64,000 bases of DNA from Lunularia cruciata (Eukaryota > Streptophyta > Marchantiopsida > Lunulariales > Lunulariaceae). The translations under genes were made by a program, and so were the position numbers. Each line of letters starts with the position of its first letter. The first letter of the stretch is position 1. Shown here piece by piece: positions 49,324-60,268 of the stretch. Where the stretch lies: positions 58,714,001-58,778,000 of the forward strand of contig OX419757.1 of assembly GCA_948567375.1 (NCBI GenBank). Direction: 5' to 3'. The notes under the pieces are model-generated. The model did not search any database and was not told the DNA's origin. It saw nothing but the letters and a program-made list of their open reading frames with translations.

Positions 49324-51480
49324 TTTTCCCCTTGACTCTGGTCTTGGGGGTCTGTAACCCCTGCTATCCATGTGGTTGCTTGGCAGGGAGTTATGGAAAG
49401 AAAACATAAACCTAAGTCCCATCTGTAAACTAAAATTAACTTGAATTAACCCATAGCTTATCAAGATATAGGAAGCTCATATACAAAAATTATGCAATAA
49501 TCTAAGCTGAACCAATCTGCTTATTGTCGCATCTGCAAAACCTACAACAAGTTTCCCAAAGTTTAGTAACTTTGGGAAACTCTCCAAAGGGATCACTCTG
49601 GTAAGAGCATAAGCTAGATTGAATCTCGACTAGCTTAAACATCTAATCAAACATATTTGAAAAAATAGTATCTGATATCAATGTGCTTCACCTTGCTATC
49701 TATCATTTAATTTATAGCAAAGCGTGAGACACTTTGAGTATCACAATGGAGATTCACATTGCCTTGTGTCAATCAATCCCATCTACGTGATGAGCTTATC
49801 CAACCAAGTTGCCTCTTTGTTGCCTCCATTATTACTACATACTCAACTTCTATAGTTGATTGAAAGATACAATTTTTTAAAGTTGATCCCAAACTTATAC
49901 ATCTACCTCTTAGCGAATGATGTGCGATTGCCATAGTGGCAGGCTTAGTGGCAGGCCTATTAGTTTAAACAGGAAACACATTTTTCAACCTTCTATATTT
50001 TCAAGTTTCAATATAAAGATATGCAATTTAACATAAGGACTATAGCGTCCTAACCCTGACCAACTAATGCACTCGGCATAATTAGTCTAATTAATTATTC
50101 CCTATTCAACATACTTCCTCCGTTCATACAGATTGTAACATGGCAAAATAAAGGACTATTAGTCAAATGTCGATACATGCGTAGTTGTAGAGTTCTATTT
50201 CTTAAGATCATGCACATAATTAATGTATACAATATACAAAAATAATCAATGAGTTTGCATTGTACAATTTAGCATCAAACAAAAGACCAAAATACAATAT
50301 ACTCTTGAAATATTTGAGAATCCATTTTATGGCTCCATGATGTATATTCCTTGATTTTGAGATTTACTTGCTTACATTAAGCATAACTAAAGCAATGACC
50401 AATCTAGTGCAATTCATAAAGAACATAAAATAGCCTATTACTTTGTGAAATAGGAAGCAAGAGGAGTACTTAATGGCTTATAGTTTGCCATGTTAAACCT
50501 TGTGAGCATATTCCTAGCATACTTACTGTCAACCATAACTTACAGTTATCCTAAGTCTCTTTGCATCCTACTAATAAGATCCTTTTGGCTCTTATTAAAT
50601 CCATTATTTAAACTTATAGCTCAAAAATAAGTTTATCAATCTCAAATTTACCCTTAACAATAACCACATCATTCAAATAGATCTTACTATCCACATTCTT
50701 GAAATACACATAAAGATCAAATACACTCTATTGGAAACCTTGTGTTGCATGAAGTAGTCAAACCATTTGTTCCATTTCTTGGAAGCTTACTTCAATCTAT
50801 ACAAGGATTTTAGCGATCTCTTTACCACATTTTCCTACATAAAGCCCATCTAACTTTTCTTCATAAAGAACATTTTCTCTCTCATGAAAATTACTTTATC
50901 TAACAATCCATAAATAAGAGCTATGATAATAGGTATATGATCTAATATAAAACCAAACAGAACAACAAGAACACATAGTAACCATTTTGTAGCATATTTG
51001 GCTATTGTTGTAAATGTCTCATTTTTATTCACACCTTTTCTCTTGTGTGTATCCTTTGGTCACCAACCTAGCATTGAAGATATTCTCTTTTCTTCAGTCT
51101 GATTATCCTTCAACTTATAGACCTACTTGCTATTTACCAGTTGTTGATTCTTCAAAAGCTTGACCAACTCCCAAATCTTGTTACCAACACAAGACTGCAT
51201 CTCCCTCTACATTGTTGCACCACATTCAAGCCTCTTCAAAGCAGCTCAAGCCTCATAATAAAAAGGAAGTTCCAGTTCTTCCAAGATTAACTCATTCCCA
51301 TCATTTTCAAGAAAACTGTACTCATCATCCAAGTTTGATTACCTTACCAATGAGCCAAAATTGGTTAGAAGCTCTTCTATGGTAACCATATGATCTATTA
51401 GGAGAAGATTATAATTGATCTTTTGGTCTGTTGTAAGGTTATACATGGCCTTGAGCTTGCGATGACTCCCTCAATGAGAC
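49324..51480 (-). pseudogene. Ty1/copia retrotransposon relic (RT to RNase H)
   Basis: Minus-strand frames interrupted by many stops carry copia landmarks in order. From about 50850 down there is an RT stretch like SLYRLK-ASKKWNKWFDYF. At about 50460-50300 comes FMFFMNCTRLVIALVMLNVSK, equivalent to the conserved copia block that precedes RNase H. At about 49860-49700 lies an STIEVEYVV-type RNase H block with a KHIDI stretch after it. The integrase side (51000-51480) is too decayed to read. Dead element, with 3' LTR at 49060-49323. Confidence 0.75.
49551..49580. repeat. Perfect 13-bp inverted repeat in the copia 3' region
   Basis: GTTTCCCAAAGTT (49551-49563), spacer TAGT, and its exact complement (49568-49580). 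It lies between the RNase H end and the polypurine tract of the copia relic. Confidence 0.75.
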
Positions 51481-51526
51481 ACAATATTTCAAGTTTGTAC
51501 GTTATGGGGCGTCAGTGAAGTCAAAT

Positions 51527-51704
51527 GCCCCAACTAAAAAATTGGAGTTGGGGCCCGGATGGAGGGGGGCAAAGAACCCCTCTCGTAGTTGGGTTGCCCT
51601 TTGGGCTATGGGCCATATGCGGGCCAGTGAGGCAAAGCCTCCCAGCGGTGGTCCCCGCTTATAGTCAACTATACGCGGGGACCCGTGCTGGGAGGCTTTG
51701 CCTC
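51527..51704. repeat. GC-rich segment with two hairpins
   Basis: First hairpin: GCCCCAACT (51527-51535) with AGTTGGGGC (51546-51554). Second: arms 51629-51658 and 51675-51704, 27 of 30 positions paired, with a loop that is itself palindromic (TATAGT-CA-ACTATA). The segment is GC-rich while its neighbours are AT-rich. It lies between the copia relic and the solo LTR. No terminal repeats or coding frame that would name the element. Confidence 0.75.
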
Positions 51705-51869
51705 AAAGCTCAAAGCTTGAGTTTCCCAAGGAGAGAGAGGGAGGGAAACTACAAATTTTCCTATTCTCTCTTTCCAACCCATCCTCCACACCAAGAAAAT
51801 CTATGAATTTTTTTTTGATAGAGTGGTGGAAGATTGATAAACAAGATGGTAAAGAAGAGACCTTATTTT

Positions 51870-52601
51870 TGTAATGCTCCGAGGACAAGAGAAGAGAGAA
51901 AACACAGATTGCACACTCAAACATTTGATGCCCCAAAGGAGCACATTCCCTTTATTATATAGACAAAGAGGATCTCTTCCAAGGAAACTCCACCATAGGA
52001 TTAGGGACACAGATAGGTGACATGTCAACAAGATCCACCCTTGGATTACTTACTTGGATAGATGACATGTCTGGTCTAGGTCCTATCTGGTTGGTCAAAC
52101 AAGCTTTGACCGGAGGGAATCTTTTAGGGAATCTTCCTATAGGAATATCAGAATCACGTAAGGTACCGTGGGAAAGCTCTCGACAAGACAAAGCAGGGGG
52201 AGGGAATACCAACCTTTCCTCTATTGGGGGGAAATTTGCACATTTTCAAGGCCTAATTCATCCATTTAGGCCTCCAAAATTGCCTTCAAAGATTTCAAGC
52301 ATATTTTGGTTCCTACTCTATTAGTAGAAGTCCCCTTTTGGTGATACTCTTTCTGATCTGTTTAGTCCATCATGTCTAACATCCTTCTAGATGTTACCAA
52401 ACCAATTCTCACCTTTAAATCATATGTCGAGCTATTGGTTCTAAAGTTCTCAAGTCTATTTCAGTTTTTGCTCTATTCGTAGAAGTACTCTTTTGGTGAT
52501 ACTTCTATCTTATCTATTTTGACCATCATGTATAACATCATTCTAGATGTTACCAAACCAAATTTCACATCTAGATCATATGGCTAGCTCTTGGTATTAC
52601 A
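51870..52601 (-). mobile_element. Solo LTR with perfect target duplication, family of the LTR at 510-1039
   Basis: 732 bp, from TGTAATGC to GTATTACA, flanked by ATTTT on both sides (51865-51869 and 52602-52606). It aligns with 510-1039 and is longer for two reasons: a roughly 64-bp repeat of the GGATAGATGACATGTC region near 52012-52075, and a terminal tandem duplication (52286-52443 and 52444-52601). The orientation follows the left-edge element. No internal region remains. Confidence 0.85.
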
Positions 52602-53640
52602 ATTTTAAAAGGAAAAAAACACCAAAAAGAAGAAGCTCACAAGACCTTACAGTTTTTGCTTGTTTTGTGATGGTATTCTATCATTCATGTTTTTAACCAA
52701 AAAAACTCATCTGTAGTGATCACTAGACATGAAACTCATCAGTTTCTAAACTTGATTTTATCATTGATGGTCCAATTTGTAGTGGATATTTTGTTTATAA
52801 CTATCTTCTCCTTTGCTGTAGAGGCCAATGTCGGACTCAAAATGACCGGCTTGCTCCATTGATCTATAGTTTGCTCCATATCTCTAAACAATAGGGGGTT
52901 TCAGAAATAGTTGTAAAAAGTTTCATAACTTTTCATATAGATAATTACAAAGCATTGACTAAATCTGTACGGGGTGTGAACGGGAGGTAGAAAAGGTCTT
53001 GCTATGGAGTTTGGGCCAAGTTCCTTATTATTAGCGCACTCCATATGAGGTGGTTCGTAGAAAATAAGGGATAAGGAACATTCCGTTATCACTCCATAGT
53101 GCATTGATTATGTATTAGGGTTAATAAAGTATATTTTTAGGGTTATTATGATAGTGGCGGCCACCAAAGGGAGCATCCATGATGTTCCAAAGTTGACAAA
53201 AGAAGAAGTTGACAGATTTATGCACTAGATGACACAAAATGAGATTTTTGACCATTGAGGAAGATTGGAGGGACCATGAGTTAAAAGATTTAAGGGCATG
53301 CAAAAATTGACAGTGGAAGAAGATTTGAGAAGACCATAGCTAGAGTTGGAAGAGGGAGTGAATTTTGACAACGGAAGAAGATTTGAGAGACTCATAGTCA
53401 GAGTTGGAAGCCAGAGTGAATTGGTTTGGAGTAGGAAGATTTGAGTGCGGGTTTTGGGAAGGTTAGAAGGAAGAGTGATTTTTTTTGAAGGATTACTCTC
53501 CAAAATTCTTGATTTCATTATTAAAAAAGTTCAATTTATGATATTTGTCTCTTGGTACGACTATGAAATGTATGCTCTTGTTCCCAGTTGAGTGATGAAA
53601 TGAACTTCATAAACTTGTTTTCTTGTTACAGGATTGAAAT
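52602..53640. other. Noncoding DNA before the Harbinger region
   Basis: No gene. It contains a foldback (53001-53028 with 53071-53102, arms ending CTATGGAGT/ACTCCATAG) and a short tandem duplication with 58-bp period beginning at 53307 (GGAAGAAGATTTGAGA in both copies). This could be the 5' non-coding end of the Harbinger element, but no terminal inverted repeat was identified. Confidence 0.45.
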
Positions 53641-53670
53641 TATGAGATTGTTTGTTTTTTGAGTGCATAG

Positions 53671-54110
53671 AATAGAGATGCCCCTTTGCCAAAATTTAGG
53701 AGGTTGTTTTTTTTTCGTGCACAAAGAATAGAAATGCCCCTTTGCATAAATTTATGGGGGTTTTTTTGGGTTCTATGCGTAGAGAATAGAGATGCTCCTT
53801 TGCCAAAATTTATGAGGTTGTTTTTTGTTTTGTGCGCAGAGAATAGAGATGCTCCTTTGCCAAAATTTATGAGGTTTTTTTCCTGTGCACACATAGAATA
53901 GAGATGCAACTTTGCTCGATGAGGAGTTATATGTGGTGAATAAAAATCCAAAGTCAAGTCATGCCCAAAGGGAGGTGAATAAACACAGAGAATAGAGATG
54001 CAACTTTGCATGATGAAGAGTTATATGTGGTAAAATAAAAATCCAGAGTCAAGGCATGCCGAGAGGGAGGTGGATAAAAATCCAGAGTAAAGTCATGCCA
54101 AGAGGGAGCA
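53671..54110. repeat. Tandem array with two unit lengths (about 57 bp, then 94 bp)
   Basis: The anchor AATAGAGATG occurs at 53671, 53727 (one change), 53785, 53842, 53897 and 53991. The first four spacings are 55-58 bp with a CCTTTGCCAAAATTTA core and T-runs. The last is 94 bp with a different filler (GTTATATGTGG, AAAAATCC, GTCATGCC), which repeats once more in part to about 54108. Confidence 0.85.
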
Positions 54111-54152
54111 CTCGTACAACTAACTAGAAATATTAGAAAGTGTATTCAATTG

Positions 54153-55441
54153 ATGATTTGGTTAGATCTGGAGATATTGCTACAAGGATTAGAAGATGAA
54201 GACGAAGAATTAAGAGGAGATTTAGATATGCTAGAATTTTTTATTAGTGAGTGGGAGTATGCACAAACTCATTGATACGTGGAACCCCGTATTACTTACC
54301 CTTGTAGTAGAGAGTTTATGATGGAGTATATTAGAAATATTGATACTAAGGCCTTTTGCCAACTAACTAGAATGGATGTCAATTCTTTTTCAACATTAGT
54401 GATTAAGACTCACACAATATTTGCAAAAAGGTACCAAAGAGAGCAAACACCCGTGTGGATCCAAGTTGCCCTAGCCTTGGATAGATTTGGGCATCACGGC
54501 AATGGAGCTTGTGTTTCACAAGGTTTAAATATTTGGGGTATTAGTGCTAGTTCAACAATTGCTTTTATTGACAGAGTTATGACAACTATATTAGATGTGA
54601 TGAGGAGTCAAGTTGCTTGGCCCAAGCTCAAGGAGAGGAGGAGGATATCTAATGTTTTTGCACACAAAGGTTTTCTTGGTTGTGTTGGTTTGGTAAATGA
54701 AACATTTTTTCCTCTTGCGGCTCGACCAACAGTGGACGGGGAAATATATTTCAGCCGCAAGGGTTCATATTCTATAAACGGCCAAGTGATTTGTGATGAT
54801 AAAAGGAGAATTATACATTTTTTCCGAGTACATATCTATTGTTTTGTTAGGTATTTTTTCAATGCATTTTTTATCCTCTTTGTATGGTTTACCAAAAGTA
54901 TAAGTTGATTTGGTAATTTGCAAGAATGCCAAGATCATGTCATGATATGACTTGTTTGAAAAAATTATCACTATGGAATGATTTGAACCAGAGAGGGAGT
55001 TGTTGCACTTTTGAGGCAAAGGAGTACCTTTTAGGTGATTTGGGTTATGTACCCATGCATCACCTAGTCCTTGCTTTCAAGCAATCCCAATCAAAGGACA
55101 AGCAAGAGTTTAATAAATATTTGGCAAAGGCAAGAGTGATAAATGAGCATTATATAGGAGTATTGAAAGCTTGATGGCATGCTCTTTGTGAGTTAAGAGT
55201 GCAACTCAAAGACAAAAGTAGAAATGCTTACTTGTTAAAGTGGGTGTCCGTGTGTATTATTTTACATAATTTTTTAATCAATAGGTCAGACGTTTGGTCA
55301 GATGACAATGGCATATTTACAAAGGAAATAGAAATAGATTCAGAAATGTCTTTTCATGGTATAGAGCTTGGTAGAGAAGAAAGTAGATCAAGGGTGATGC
55401 AACATTGCCTTGATTATCACAATGATGATATACTCTATTGA
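54153..55441 (+). pseudogene. PIF/Harbinger transposase (DDE endonuclease), inactivated
   Basis: Reads from an in-frame ATG at 54153 through an acidic N-terminus (EDEDEEL) to a stop at 54270, then 54279-54820. Conserved blocks are WIQVALALDRFGHHGNG, GCVGLVNETFFPLAARP, YFSRKGSYSINGQVICD, then after about 100 bp of unalignable DNA (an intron or insertion) SCHDMTCLKK, LLGDLGYV and RVINEHYIGVLKA-stop-WHAL, ending at 55441. These are the Harbinger nuclease core; the first catalytic Asp is Asn (VNET for VDGT), while the second Asp (GD) and the Glu (NEH) remain. Both internal stops can be CGA-to-TGA changes. No companion Myb-like protein was found. Confidence 0.85.
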
Positions 55442-56470
55442 GTAAGCTTCCATATAATAAATTATTTATTTTTCAATTCCTCATCTCATATCCCATATTC
55501 TTGTAACTTAGACCATCAGTCCCTAACTTAGACCATGAATGTATCTTTATGTAATATTGGAATAAGAATTTGCGTGATGCAAAAATAATTCTTGAGAGCT
55601 TAACCTATACATTTGTAGTGCCCGAGCTAACACTTACACAATGTGGTGTGGTGCTGTGCAAGTTTACACTTCAAAGTAGCTATATGTTGTTGTAAAAAAA
55701 ATCAAGTGGCCCCATGATGCCGGTAGATGCAGTGTGATTGCACTGGTACAGACTGGGAGTGCCCTCCAACTTGAGAATTTTTTTTCCTTTATACCAGTAG
55801 ATGCCCGTCGGTGCTGCCCGTAAGGTGCCACGAAATGGCGCTTGTCAACGTTGGAAGATGTTGGGGACCGCTCTCCTACTGAAAAGATATTGCAACCATT
55901 GGTGCTGAGTGGCGCTGTGCAATAATTGTAACGCTTGGGTGCGCTTGTTGGCAACATGGAGTGCCACATGTTGCCAAGATTTCAGTTTTTTCTTCTCAAA
56001 TATTGATTTTTCCACCGAATGTGCACATTTTGGATGTTTGGATATTTGAAATTTCTCTCCTGCGTGGGGCTATATAAAACTTCAGATTTGAATAGAAGTC
56101 ATTTTGTGAGTGTGGGGGTGTGGGGTGTTTGGGAGTCATTTTGCTGTTGGTGTGGGAAGGAGTTGTGTGGGAAGGAGTCATTTTGCTGCGTGGGGTGTGT
56201 TTGAAGGGTGCAAACTCAAAAGAGGCAAACTGAAGGAGGCAAGCAAGCTTGAAGGAGGCATGAAAACTTGCTATTGAAGGAGAGAGTTGGAACTTTTAGA
56301 GGAAGAGCAACAATCAAAATTCAAGAGGAAGAGAACATTCGAGATTCGAGAGAAAGAGCAAGAGATTTGAGAGAAGAGCAGGAGATTTGAGAGAAAGAGC
56401 AAGAGAGAAGGAGAGCATTCAATAAATAGAGAAGAGAGATTTTCCAAGAAGAGCAGACTGAATTTGAACC
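55442..56470. promoter_or_regulatory. LTR- or promoter-like region before the spliced ORF
   Basis: No gene. A TGTAGTGCCCGAGC stretch at about 55615 could start an LTR. A TATATAA box is at 56071-56077, 400 bp before the ATG at 56471. After it come TGGGAAGGAGT repeats (56150-56190) and a GA-rich, AGAGCAAGAGA-type repeat (56290-56440), like an untranslated leader. No matching second LTR was seen to the right. Confidence 0.4.
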
Positions 56471-57889
56471 ATGGCAAAAATTTGGGGTTATGAAAAGATA
56501 GTTGACGGGCCTAACATGAGAAATACTCAGGAAGGAGATTGGTTCATAGCTTTTCATACCATTCAACACCCAGTGAATTTCATCAAGTGGTGCTGGTTGG
56601 ACAAACATCAAATTTGAACTATTGACTTTGGAATTTGGGAGGTCAATCTAGATGTAATTGGACTCAAAATTACACTTGGATTTCACTACCCATGTCTAGA
56701 GGTATTATTCAAACCTTCTTAATTGTTTTCTCTTCATTTCTCTCTATTTTCACACTTTCTAGCAACTCAGGATTGTGATTTATGCATGTTAGGCCTCAAA
56801 ATTGTCAGCACCTCTCAGTCCTGTTCGGCAATGTCCTGCAGTGCCATCCAACCTTAAACCCTAAACCCTTTGCATGAGCGCCTTCCAGCGGCTCCGAGCG
56901 CCACCCAACGGTCCTTCTCAAAAACCACTATCCCATAGCGGCTTCTAGCACTACTACGCCTTTGGGCGCGTTGTTGGGCACTGATGCACGACATCGGGTG
57001 GCCTCTTGGCACCCCACATGGTGGGATTGTCCCAATGTGCCTTTGGGCATCCCTGAGCGGCGGCTCACAAGGGGGGACTGTCCATGCGTACCTTTGGGCA
57101 TCCCCGAATGGCGCCTCGTGGTGACAAGCGGCCCCTAGTGGCATTTGCTGCTTTTTTCCTGTCCGAGGGCGGCTTTGGGCAGCAGCAAGCGGTACCTAGT
57201 GTCTTGAGTCTATGTGATTGAGGTTTAAGTCAATTTTGTTGGTGGGTTTTGTAGGTCTTTCCATGTATGGAGTTTGTGAGTTCACGGGACATGGTCTCTT
57301 GCATAGGTTTGGTAAGAGGGAGACAATTTCAATTGACTGTAGATATAGTTAGAGATGCACTTGCCATGCCAATGGAGAGAACACCAAGATGGAGGCAGTT
57401 CCTTACAGAGCTATTTCAAACTAGTTTCCACAAAGGGACAGAGTTGCAAAAAGATATCTTGCAAGGTAATGTGTGTATCCTACATTTAGAGCTTTCTTCC
57501 AATTGATGTGTGCACTTGTTGCACCCACTATTAGGCCCAAGATTGTACATGGTCATTTGGTACTCAACACCAAGACCAAGTTGAGGAGATTTGGTGTGGA
57601 GGATTATGATTGGGGAGAGTTAGCATTTAGAGCTATCATTGCAGAGGTGTGGAGTTTGCAAAGCCAATTGAGTAGTCCTAAGGGACGTAGGTTCAAGGTC
57701 ACCTTCGTTACTCATCTCTTTGTGGAGAGAGGTTTCATTCCAAAGGAGGACGTGATGTACTTGAGTGATGGAGAGGAGGAGGAGATTATACACAAGGGAG
57801 AGCATGGTGATGATCATGAGGATGCAGATAGCTCGGATGAGGTCAAGACTACTTATGATGGGGAGAGGATGAGGATGGTGAGTGATTGA
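56471..57889 (+). pseudogene. Unidentified spliced, repeat-type ORF
   Basis: Exon 1 from ATG 56471 (MAKIWGYEKIVDGPN) to about 56700 with one stop; intron 56701-57255 with GT-AG ends; exon 2 from 57256 (VFPCMEFVSSRD). Splicing gives a continuous LE-VFPC junction. Near 57470 a two-base slip in a GTGTGT run shifts the frame into YPTFRAFFQLMCALVAP, which continues to the stop at 57887 with a very acidic tail (DGEEEEIIHKGEHGDDHEDAD). The fold is not recognised; the style (VRDALAMP, then a helical region, then an acidic tail) recalls gag-like or transposon-associated plant proteins. Possibly a retroelement gag. Confidence 0.45.
56855..56869 (+). other. Telomere-like box (AAACCCT repeat)
   Basis: TAAACCCTAAACCCT inside the predicted intron. 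Such telo-boxes occur near plant promoters and also in interstitial telomeric DNA. With two units only it is more likely a motif than telomere remnant. Confidence 0.4.
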
Positions 57890-57905
57890 TTAGGTTTGAG
57901 TATTT

Positions 57906-57908
<3 letters not shown>

Positions 57909-57942
<34 letters not shown>
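57909..57942. repeat. (TA)n microsatellite
   Basis: About 16 TA units directly after the spliced ORF. Confidence 0.95.
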
Positions 57943-57945
<3 letters not shown>

Positions 57946-58317
57946 AAACATACAAAGTTCTTTTGTATATACCATTAACAAATTTAATAAATGAGTTGAT
58001 TTAAGAAGCTTTAATTAATGAACTTGTGAACTTGGTGTATTTCTGAAATTCTAATATGAATTTGTACTTGATGGATAACTAAATGTACCACTTGTGAACA
58101 GGTGTTCAACAGATTCGTGTTGAGACACAACCCTTACCTTTGTTGAGATAGCTCCTTTTCCCTCTTCTTCCACTTCACCACTTTCTCCGTCTGTGGAGGG
58201 AGTTGGTGACCCCATGCATTTCAAAGTACCTTCACCTCCTTCTTGTTTAGTTGAAATCAATTGTATTTTAGATGATTGCGTTTGAGTGGCTGAGTGTATA
58301 GAGAGAAATTTCCTAAA

Positions 58318-58565
58318 GCGTGAGCGTAGATTGGAGAGTGTAGAAGAGAGAGAGAGAGATAAGTGCTTGAGTGCAAGAGTGGATTAGAGAGTGTAAAGGA
58401 GAGAGAGAGAGATTATTTCTTGAGTGTGAGAGTAGATTAGAGAGTGTAGAGGAGAGAGATAGATTACTACTTGAGTGCAAGAGTAGATTAGAGAGTGTAG
58501 AGAGAGAGATTACTGCTTGAGTGCGAGAGTAGATTAGAGAGTGTAGAGGAGAGAGAGTGATTACT
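58318..58565. repeat. Tandem array, 46-53-bp unit, GA-rich
   Basis: The anchor GAGAGTGTA recurs at 58334, 58387, 58440, 58491 and 58537. Each unit contains GAGAGAGAGAGATTACT-like and CTTGAGTGCAAGAGT-like stretches. No ORF of interest. Confidence 0.85.
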
Positions 58566-60068
58566 ACTAGAGCAAGACAGACTCCTTTGTGAGCAAGAGG
58601 ATTTACTTGCTACAAAGGAGGAGAGGCATTAGACCTTGCTTACTTCTAAGATGGAGAGAGAGTAGAGATTAGTTGACTTGGACTTGGACATACTAGGTGC
58701 CGCTCCATGGCGGGGGGTTATAGGGTCCAGTTACAAAATCAGGCACAAGAGTTAGCATATGATATAGAGAGGTGAGAGAGTGCACATGTTTAAGTAGAGG
58801 AGAGTGAGAGGAGTCTAGCTCAAATGAGGGCTTGTGTAGCTTATCTTGGACCAAGACTACATATTATTGCTCGCCAAACCCATACTTGTCATGAGATGCA
58901 AGCCCAAACTGATGCAACCCATGTGTTACCTCATAGTGTGGAGACTCAGGGCACTTAGACTGAGTTTAGAGAGAGGATTTGTTTATCAAGAGAGTATATT
59001 CCACGTATCTACTTCCCAAGCTTCTTATAGAAAAATATTATTATTAGAGATGTTACTTGTTTGGCATCATTATGGATTCGTGGTGCTATCAGTTTCCATG
59101 CATGGGAGAGCGAGACGACTAGGCATGGTTGGTGCCCTCACACACAGGCCGGGCCTGTAGGGTGGGTAGCCCATCCTAGTGTTAGCCATTTCATCCAGTT
59201 CTATTTACTACGCTTTGAGGTTATCTTGTGGATAGATACTCCGGATGGAGTGGAGTGGTTGCTACGGAGCATGTGGTAGTGGTCCAAACTCCCAGAGGGA
59301 GTTTACATTGGGTCTCACCTCATGGTCTATTTGTGTTCTGCAGGTATCTAATGAGATTCTGAGTTCAGAAGACTTAGAGTTTGATCATATGAGCATCTTA
59401 CTTCATTAGGTTTACCTCTTCGTGATCCTTTGATCATAGATAGTTATGCACTCTCTTATTATAGGACCCATCCACATGATGCTATCTACCCTACCCACTT
59501 CCATCTTTATAGGGTACAAAGAGCATCATACACTTGGTCATTTGACCCTTTGATGAGGTTTGGACAGATTTGTCCATGATAATAGGCCTGCTATTAGTTG
59601 GGCAGAAGAGAAGTGGACATCAGGTAGATAGAGTTCTTATAGTAGTGACCCATATTCTCTTCTTGCTAGCAATATCAGGCACTAAGACTTGGATGAGAGT
59701 GAGTGACCCCTACGGTGGTCATTGAGTCCATTTATGATTCAACATCATGTATATCGTCATAGACTTGAGGACGCAGTAGTAGCACTTAGACACAATGGTG
59801 CATCTCTCTCTTCTTCTTCACCTCCTTTTCTACCATAGTCACATGTTTAGGTTTTATTGGTTCCCCATTTATATACATCTTTTTTCCATTTATCCCCATG
59901 TATACATTTATCTTTTATACTCATATATATTTTAGTTTACACGTGTGAAATTCTCATGATTTTGTTTAACTCTCATATTTTCATGTGCTATATACTCAAG
60001 TGTGCCTTGTGTATCAAACAAAACATCACTTGGCACCTATGTGCGGGACCCGAGCACCTATGTGCACC
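58566..60068 (+). other. Decayed repeat-type coding DNA
   Basis: Plus-strand frames with frequent stops give protein-like pieces (for example 59061-59279, with SHFIQFYLLRFEVILWIDTPDG, and about 59440-59540, with HPHDAIYPTHFHLYR). Probably the downstream part of the element that includes 56471-57889, but no RT, integrase or transposase motif is seen. Confidence 0.4.
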
Positions 60069-60268
60069 NNNNNNNNNNNNNNNNNNNNNNNNNNNNNNNN
60101 NNNNNNNNNNNNNNNNNNNNNNNNNNNNNNNNNNNNNNNNNNNNNNNNNNNNNNNNNNNNNNNNNNNNNNNNNNNNNNNNNNNNNNNNNNNNNNNNNNNN
60201 NNNNNNNNNNNNNNNNNNNNNNNNNNNNNNNNNNNNNNNNNNNNNNNNNNNNNNNNNNNNNNNNNNNN
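60069..60268. other. Assembly gap (200 N)
   Basis: Exactly 200 N bases. A round number suggests a gap of estimated or default size. It cuts into the copia LTR whose readable part begins at 60269. Confidence 0.98.

Noticed and set aside
53671-54110. Regular repeats that might look like a CRISPR array
   Set aside because: Plant nuclear context, contiguous tandem units without unique spacers, and units of changing length.
56855-56869. Interstitial telomere
   Set aside because: Only two AAACCCT units; better called a telo-box-like motif.
58318-58565. Second regular repeat array considered as CRISPR-like
   Set aside because: GA-rich contiguous satellite with no spacer pattern.
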